Positions 57,975 through 64,000 of a stretch of DNA of 64,000 bases are shown here, in pieces. Origin of the DNA: Periplaneta americana (Eukaryota; Arthropoda; Insecta; Blattodea; Blattidae); contig NC_091117.1 of assembly GCF_040183065.1 (NCBI RefSeq), positions 96,994,001 to 97,058,000 of the forward strand. The letters are read 5' to 3'. The notes under the pieces were generated by a model. The model saw only the letters and a list, made by a program, of their open reading frames with translations, searched no databases and had not been told where the DNA came from. The position numbers were made by a program, and so were the translations under genes. Each line of letters opens with the position of its first letter. Position 1 is the stretch's first letter.

Positions 57975-58880
57975 CAAACAGCCAGTAAACTAGTCACTTG
58001 CTATTGGGTATAGCTAACCCAACAATAATTACAATACGATTGGATTTCCATTTGAAATTATGAATTTGATCTTTATATCTAGAGCATTATTTACATAAAT
58101 ATTTTGTAACGTGCATCAGATGTCCCCTTCGTTATAATTTAATTTCTATCTGTCGTTTTGTGTAAAGCAACAGCTAAAAATGTTATTGGAGGTGAGAAAG
58201 TTAAATCAGCTATTTCATATAGGGCACACAATGGACACTGCAGAGCTTACGCTATGTTGGAGAAAGTAAATTCCAGAGCTTATGCTATGTTAGAGAAAGT
58301 AATGAGAGAGGCATAATGTGTTTGGAAGTGGATACAGAACCGTTTTCTTTGAAAAGCTAAGTTTGAACATAGAAGGCATACAACAGGAACTATCACCTAG
58401 AAAAAGAAAGAGCTGTAGATACTGTAATAACATTCTCTGTTTATGGGAACAATTCTTTAACTTAATTTCTTGTTTTATTATGTTTTCACTTAATGTTTCC
58501 CCACAACTACTGTTTCCTTGCATGCATCAGTTTTCTTCTCAGTCCCTTAAAAACCAATTGATAGACGTTTCACTGTACAATATGATAATTTAGCATGGAA
58601 ATACACCCATCAAAATCAAAAGTAATGACATACATAAAGAAACGAAATGGTAATCAATAATACATGACTAGAATAACTGCATGCTTAATTACGAAATGGT
58701 AATCAATAATAAATGACTAGAATAACTGCATGCTTAAATATTTACAATGTGATCTATCTTCCATGAATGAAAAAAAAATTATCTTCAAGAACTCACAAAA
58801 TTTGTTAAGCCAAAAATACATAACTTATCTACACTCTAAAAGCAGTAAATTCTGTGTGAAGTAGTTGCATTTAAAGAGCA
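57975..58880. other. Intron sequence with small duplications
   Basis: No gene supported. A 33-bp imperfect tandem repeat (CAGAGCTTACGCTATGTT, CAGAGCTTATGCTATGTT) lies at 58241-58305. Confidence 0.45.
58642..58739. repeat. 49-bp tandem duplication
   Basis: Two near-identical copies start at 58642 and 58691 (ACGAAATGGTAATCAATAAT). Confidence 0.93.
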
Positions 58881-58886
58881 TATGGG

Positions 58887-59137
58887 ACATAGCTCAGTCA
58901 GCTAAGGCGCTTGCCTGTCGATCCAAAGTTGCACTCGGGCATGGGTTCGATTCCCACTTGGACTGATTACCTGATTGGTTTTTTTCCGAGATTTTCCCCA
59001 ACAGTAAGGCAAATGTAGGTAATCTATGGTGAATCCTCGGCCTATCTCGCCAAATACCATTTTGCTATCACCAATTCTATCGACCTAAATAATCTCATAG
59101 TTAATATAGCGTCATTAAATAACCAAGTTAAAAAAAA
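58887..59137 (+). mobile_element. tRNA-derived SINE with shared body, second head
   Basis: The head has an A-box TAGCTCAGTCAGCTAAGGCG and a B-box GGGTTCGATTCCC, unlike the SINE at 7.7 kb. The body (GGTTTTTTTCCGAGATTTTCCCC, AGGCAAATGTAGGTAA, then TAGCGTCATTAAATAACC and an A-tail) is alignable with that family. The A-tail ends near 59137. No clear target duplication. Confidence 0.85.
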
Positions 59138-59359
59138 AGCACAAGGGAAGAATTTTATAAGTCCAAAATTAACGATTTTCTGTTTTAGATGTCGTGTAAT
59201 AGCTGAGGTAGTGTAGATTTGTGTAGTTTCACAGTACAGAACAACAACCTCATTAGTCGAAAGAAATTTTAAGAATGATAATCCAAAGACAATAGGATAT
59301 AGAGAGTCTTGAAACTTTTAATTTGCTCGCTTGTAAAAAAAAAGTAAAACGTGACTTAT

Positions 59360-61179
59360 CAGTAGGCCTGTGACATTGGAGCATGTTTACAGTGAAAGAA
59401 AGCCAACTCACTCCAGGATATACACAGAGTCTGCAGCACCGCTCTGTCTTGTACAGTACAGTCTGCAGAAGAGATTAATACACACATCTCTCTCAATTAC
59501 TTTCTATCTTTATTTAACTTCATTTCAACTATTAGAAAATTCCATTCAACACATGTGGGCTTAGTTGTATTGTCTATTGTGTGTTTAGTTTGTAATTACA
59601 GTGAACAGCAAGATGCATTCTCAAAGCGAATGAGTGTCTACTACTGTCTAGTATGGATTTGAATTCAGAAAAGCTGAGAAACGACAAGGGCATATGTGAA
59701 ATATTTGACATCATTCAATTTGACATCTGAATTACCTGCAGTGTATTTGTCATCCAACAGAATATTAGCTACCTGACAGAGTGAACTGAACCCATTACTT
59801 TTTTGTAATACATATTTCATTTTTGTTTCAGACTTTGTTGCCTACGTCGTCTTGTATACTATTTAGTTTAGACACAATATTATTCATTACTGAAATTTGT
59901 TCCACCAGTTTAACTCCACTCTTTTCTAAACTTTCAATTGGATGAGGAATAAATCCAAAATTTGATACAATATAATGACAATGTTGTTCAATACTCGGGT
60001 CACAAAGAAGTAATTGAACCTTACCTATAAAAGCTGCATCATTCTTATCGAACAATTCTATCACCTTCTTTACGCTGGAAAAACGTTCATGCAAGTATCT
60101 GCATGCTTGCAGCCGGGACCCCCACTGTGTTAAAACAGGAACAGCTGAAGAGGCACTCCAGGACACTCATTCCTCAATACAGTAACATGAGCTGGAGTTT
60201 TTACAAATAATTTTTCACATTTGCAACTAATCTATTGACTTCTGGAAATGGCGTCTAACATCCTCTGCTGTTCTGTGGCATGCAGGGTGAGACAAGTGAT
60301 GTGTACCATCTTTTTGTATGCTGTTTTCAACGTAGTTAATGCCATTAACATATAGCATGCTGCATCGGTAACAATCAGAAGTACTTTGTCATGCTTTATA
60401 CCTTAGGGCCATAATAACTGCATTACATGTTGAAAACTCCACATATTGTAGAATTGTTCATAGCATTTATCACATCACATCACAGTAGGTATGATCCATC
60501 AAGGTCCTCTGGATTCAGACAACAACAATCACATTAACTACATGCCGCCCAACAGCATCCGTCGTCTCATCAATTGACACCCAGATGTGTTCGTTTGTTA
60601 GTTTACATCTGATCTCAGTAATGCATGTGTTGTAAATTTTCTCGACGTAGAACTTCCGTAACATAGTCTGATGTGGAATTTCTCTTCTAGTGTATTTCTG
60701 TAAAACTCACGGAATGCCATATTTGCGAGTTTGTTAAATGGTATGTCGGCAGGTATAAATGCCTCACACATGACTTCATAAAATGTTGAATTTGATATAG
60801 GGTCCTTCTGCACATTTCCTTGTTCCAGTCCTTTATGTTTCATTGTACTTACGTGCCTTTGAACATTATATTCCTTGTTTTTAGCAGATGTAATGTTGAC
60901 GTTGCAAAGTTTATAATACAGATCCTTATTTAGAATGCAAAATATATCTGCACCATACTGTGAAACTAAATATTTTAGTTTCCAAGACGTGTTTCTTTCC
61001 TTCTGAGCCATACTGCGGAGTGCACTATACTTCATGACAGTTTGTATTATATTTGAATGAACTGTACTGCGGTGCTTGTGTTGTCTCCATATACACATAT
61101 ACTTGCGTACTCTGTGTATATCGTGTAGTGAATTGGCTTCCTTTCACTGTAAACATGTTTCAATGTAACAGGCCTACTC
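59360..61179 (-). mobile_element. hAT element with ~70-bp inverted ends
   Basis: The left end CAGTAGGCCTGTGACATTG (59360) and right end GAGTAGGCCTGTTACATTG (reading inward from 61179) continue through ATGTTTACAGTGAAAG, AAGCCAA and GATATACACAGAGT, giving roughly 70-bp inverted repeats. They enclose a hAT transposase relic on the minus strand. No 8-bp target duplication is visible. The element lies in an intron of the minus-strand gene. Confidence 0.82.
59828..61098 (-). pseudogene. hAT transposase pseudogene (CGGBP1-related type)
   Basis: The minus strand reads in order: SQYGADIFCILNKDLYYKLCNV, QRHVSTMKHK (BED-finger-like), MCEAFIPADIPFNKLANMAFREF, then in other frames HIWVSIDETTDAVGRHVVNVIV, VIMALRYKA, and finally PVLTQWGSRLQACRYLHERFSSVKKVIELFD and HCHYIVSNFGFIPHPIESLE up to a stop at 59828. 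This order matches, from memory, the CGGBP1-related hAT transposases. The first catalytic region (SIDETTD) is kept, but frameshifts and stops between 60166 and 60598 break the protein, and a C-terminal dimerisation domain is absent. Confidence 0.78.
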
Positions 61180-61184
61180 ATCAG

Positions 61185-61410
61185 GTTTTTCCCCTGCACT
61201 TTTCATTTGTATCTATCTTGAAATAAATATCACCATTATAAAGAGCAGTTAAAAATACGCTGGAATTAGAGGTTTAAAAAATTTAAGAAAGAAAATGAGA
61301 GAGAAAAGATTTTTTAATAAATATGAATGTTACTAAAACATTTTCTAACTGTAAACATATAAATCTCTATACTAGGTTGTCAAATGTAGATAGTTAACTT
61401 CAGTTAACAC
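61185..61410. other. Intron sequence
   Basis: Nothing recognised between the hAT end and the donor site of the next exon. Confidence 0.4.
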
Positions 61411-61414
61411 TTAC

Positions 61415-61490
61415 CCATTGAGGAGATTTTTCTCGTCTCTGTTTGATTCTCCTGGAAGTGGCGTTTTCTTCAGCTCCTCTTCCACTTTGG
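61415..61490 (-). CDS. Internal coding exon of the NPF-motif gene
   Basis: On the minus strand a pyrimidine-rich acceptor (TGCCTCTTTTCTTTTTAAG) and a perfect donor (GG then GTAAGTG) bound 76 bp. The frame with two leading bases reads KVEEELKKTPLPGESNRDEK, then NLLN and two trailing bases, which the first base of the 54746 exon completes to Gly. The charged, protein-like composition and both splice sites make it a good exon candidate. Upstream exons were not identified with confidence. Confidence 0.6.
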
Positions 61491-61541
61491 CTTAAAAAGA
61501 AAAGAGGCAAATCTATTACTACTAAATACAAAAAACAGTTA

Positions 61542-61809
61542 CCTCTGATTGAGGTACTGGCTGATATGTATATCTATTTATCAGACAATACATCTCACTT
61601 GACGATATGTGTCAGAGGAAGAACAATTGTTTGTATGCATCTGAAGTCTGATTAGTGGAATATGTAGCTAATCGGCGATGTATGCATATGAGGGGGAAAG
61701 GAACTGGTCACCCTACCACATTATCTCCTGACCTAGTTGCCTCATAAGTGATGCCTTATTGTTGTTACTTACGAGGTCCAAACTTGTCTTCAGACAATTG
61801 ACTAAACAA
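61542..61809 (-). repeat. Dispersed repeat, copy 2
   Basis: The inverted counterpart of 11693-11948; the minus strand reads TTGTTTAGTCAATTGTCTG through ACCTCAATCAGAGG. It has a small insertion (ACAAACAATT) relative to copy 1. Confidence 0.82.
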
Positions 61810-61814
61810 CAAAA

Positions 61815-63100
61815 AAACAGTGTATTTATTAAATAAATAGACCAAGTTTTATTTTCCTGAGCACTCTGCAAATAGGTAAGATTAGCAAAGCAGTATATTA
61901 TTATGACAAGAGTGTATTCTTTTTAAAGAGCATATGCACATCTATGCCATCCCTGTAACATCAATAATTACCATTTAATCACTATCACTTAGAGAGACAG
62001 AAAGTTTCGTGCACCAAATTTTTGGACATCAAATTATTCATCTTTACATAAAACATACTTGAAAAATAATAGATTGCAAAAAAGCAGATAACTTCATTGC
62101 CAAACACTTAGATATTGGAAGACAATAACTTTAAATCAAAGAAAACTGCCACAGAAGTGTATCAAGACGTGAAAAATGTATATGGTGATGCTTGAACAGG
62201 TCTGCCAGGGTTCATGTATTTCTAAAAACGCAATGAAGCACTGGAAGGTACACTTTGTTCAAACTGACTAATTTCCACATGCTGTAATGAAAATCTGTAT
62301 GACACCCGCATCATTTCGGCGCAGAACAAATGAGTAATTAAGCTGAATGTACTCACCAAACACCTTACACCAGTAAGAAAGCAGCCAGACAAATTTTTTA
62401 ATCAGATTTTCACAGAAGAGTATTCGATGGAGCTTTGTGCCGCTATCTTAAAGAGTTGATCAGATGGAACATTTAGTTGGATGATCATAGTTTATTTTGT
62501 AGAACTATTATCTAAAGAATGAAATAATTTAGATGTATCCAAATAAAAGGATGAACTTCCACTTCATGGATTGTAAATGAAATACATTCATTACACATAA
62601 TTCCCAAATTAAGATATCTGACTTCATTTATACAGCATACAGTTTGAATTGATACACAGTTGAACTTGGTTAGCGTCGTTTCAAAGTGCACAGGAACCAA
62701 GGCTCCTACCTGCCATACTGGGGTGGAGATTAAGTCATTTTCGTTGAAACTCTTAAAGAGTAAGGTTCTGTTCCTGTGAAATATGGTTTGCTCTAGATAG
62801 TGTAATATAGCATTGCTGTATTCTTACTACATTTTGTAACGTTTTAGAGATGCAGTTAAGCTTTTTACTAAGGAGCAGATTTTTCTTTTTTTATCTAATT
62901 TTATGTTATTATTTTGTTCATATTTTTAGATTGTTTTTGGCTGTTAGTTTAGTTTAGGGTAATCTTGAAGTGCACAATGGCCTACCTCTCCATCACACCT
63001 CTTTTTTCAGTTAGTGAGCGTGAAAGTATGATATCATGCATTAAGCAGGAACAGAAGTGCTATGTTTTCTCTGTTGTCACCCTACATATGCAATAACCAT
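61815..63100. other. AT-rich sequence, nothing recognised
   Basis: No confident gene or repeat. Confidence 0.4.
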
Positions 63101-63105
63101 AGACT

Positions 63106-63366
63106 GTTGTTGAGAAGAATTTTCAGGTAGCTGGTTATGTCATTTTCTCATTTATAACAAATGCCATTTTCATTTACTGTGACAAAAGAATTTTATGGGT
63201 CAAAGACTGGAATTCTAAGACAAGATGATTGTCTTACATTAAACAGACCGATGTTAAGAAGAATTCGCAGGTAGCTGATAATGTCATTAGTGACCAATAA
63301 TGTTTACAGTTACTGTGATGGTATTTTTTGGACCTACAACTGGAATTCTAAGAGAAGTGGGTGAAG
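63106..63366. repeat. Diverged ~140-bp tandem repeat
   Basis: Two units share TTGAGAAGAATTTTCAGGTAGC/TTAAGAAGAATTCGCAGGTAGC-type starts, TTACTGTGA and ACTGGAATTCTAAGA. They start near 63108 and 63250. Confidence 0.65.
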
Positions 63367-63369
63367 TGT

Positions 63370-64000
63370 GGGGTCGGCCAAATTCTTTCTTCTGTTGTGC
63401 CAACACCCTTTACAAACAACAGCATATCAAGCTGTGTATCATACTGTAATCAGACACCGAGTTCAGACTGTAACTTCAGACATTCAGTCTGCGAACAGGT
63501 GTTACATACAGTACAACGGAGCAAGGTGGAAAGACAAGAAAAGTTTTAAGTATGCAATATAAAGTTAATTATTTTATAAAACAGATTAGGAGTTGTAAAA
63601 AAAAAGCTGATATATGCCATGAAGTTGGCTTAGAGGAAGAATGGAGAATGATTGACAGATGCAGTATTCTTCAAATGGAAGCAAAAAAAAAATTAGATTT
63701 CTTTAACTCATGTTCTTAATTGTAAGTATTGCATGCATTTTAATGACTGTAGCTACACTGTTGTACTTTACTTCATATCTCACTATTTTCTACAATAGAG
63801 TACAGTATTTAAAGAAATTCAGTACCGTAGACCTATATAAAGTAAGAAATTAAATTATATTACCGTACAATATACAAACTATTGTGAAGTATTTCTTTAA
63901 TTTTATATGCTGTATTTTTTTTCTTATAGCGACATTTGTTTATTGCAGTATCATTTCTTTAGTCTCTTCGATGATGCTAAAACAAAATTTAACTGTATGT
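63370..64000. other. Window end, nothing recognised
   Basis: Two overlapping plus-strand frames at 63361-63562 show no family motif or codon pattern that would support a gene. Confidence 0.4.

Noticed and set aside
61777..61805. Possible 29-bp exon of the minus-strand gene (acceptor plus GTAAGTAAC donor)
   Set aside because: The sequence lies inside a dispersed repeat whose other copy at 11.7 kb has ACAAGT in place of the donor, so the match is probably fortuitous, although the phase could fit.
62705..62768. Possible exon on the minus strand (NRTLLFKSFNENDLISTPVWQ with a CAG/GTAGGA donor)
   Set aside because: Its end phase (0) does not join the next supported exon at 61490, and the acceptor has a weak pyrimidine tract.
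1..64000. A complete previously undescribed multi-gene system
   Set aside because: The window is dominated by decayed transposons around one partial spliced gene; no co-directional set of intact genes exists that could form a system.

Overview
This is a stretch of repeat-rich, AT-rich insect nuclear DNA. The sequence families point to a cockroach (Blattodea), most likely Periplaneta americana or a close relative. The basis is my memory of its abundant tRNA-derived SINE (box-B-like GGTTCGAATCC, body ending in ACGACGCT-type sequence) and of its dominant LINE, whose protein ends in MDLREVG...RVP before a TAAG-repeat tail. No database search was possible. There are no rRNA genes, no convincing functional tRNA and no bacterial-style operons.

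Host coding content is sparse. I can assemble part of one minus-strand gene from four spliced exons in compatible phase: 61490-61415, 54746-54680, 40203-39478 and 32523-32326 (stop codon in the last). The large third exon encodes a Ser/Pro-rich segment with several Asn-Pro-Phe (NPF) motifs, the ligand of EH-domain endocytic proteins. I do not recognise the gene. Its introns span about 29 kb and hold most of the transposons in the right half.

Most of the rest is transposable-element debris. (1) A Tc1-like transposase pseudogene lies at 0.1-1.1 kb. (2) An RTE-like LINE with TAAG tail has six copies (3.4, 14.1, 15.2, 44.2, 51.8 and 56.3 kb). (3) A second LINE with an AATG-type tail has copies at 36.2, 41.3, 50.2 and 56.8 kb, and a third LINE has one 3' end at 56.0 kb. 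(4) tRNA-derived SINEs lie at 5.3, 6.0, 7.7, 8.1, 13.2, 55.7 and 58.9 kb, several with clear target-site duplications. (5) hAT relics lie at 12.2-13.6, 15.4-16.2, 38.3 and 59.4-61.2 kb, and a non-autonomous hAT with 8-bp target duplications at 33.65 kb. (6) Mariner/IS630-like relics lie at 16.5, 19.3-20.6, 22.8-23.8, 47.0, 48.3-49.2, 54.8 and 57.3 kb. (7) A head-to-head pair of Penelope-like 3' ends with GIY-YIG remnants lies at 32.6-33.5 kb. (8) Several fold-back or terminal-inverted-repeat MITEs are present, at 6.2, 29.6, 31.3, 41.1, 46.8, 51.2 and 53.7 kb.

There are also long trinucleotide arrays (TAA/ATT), a 99-100-bp minisatellite at 52.3-52.8 kb that creates a spurious long reading frame, and several smaller tandem duplications. 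Every transposase or reverse transcriptase is broken by frameshifts, stops, truncation or loss of catalytic residues, so nothing here looks autonomously mobile. I found no convincing new defence or biosynthetic system. The items most worth a second look are the NPF-motif gene, the inverted Penelope pair, the DUF4817-type deletion derivative with 116-bp inverted repeats, and the SINEs that pair different tRNA-like heads with a shared body.
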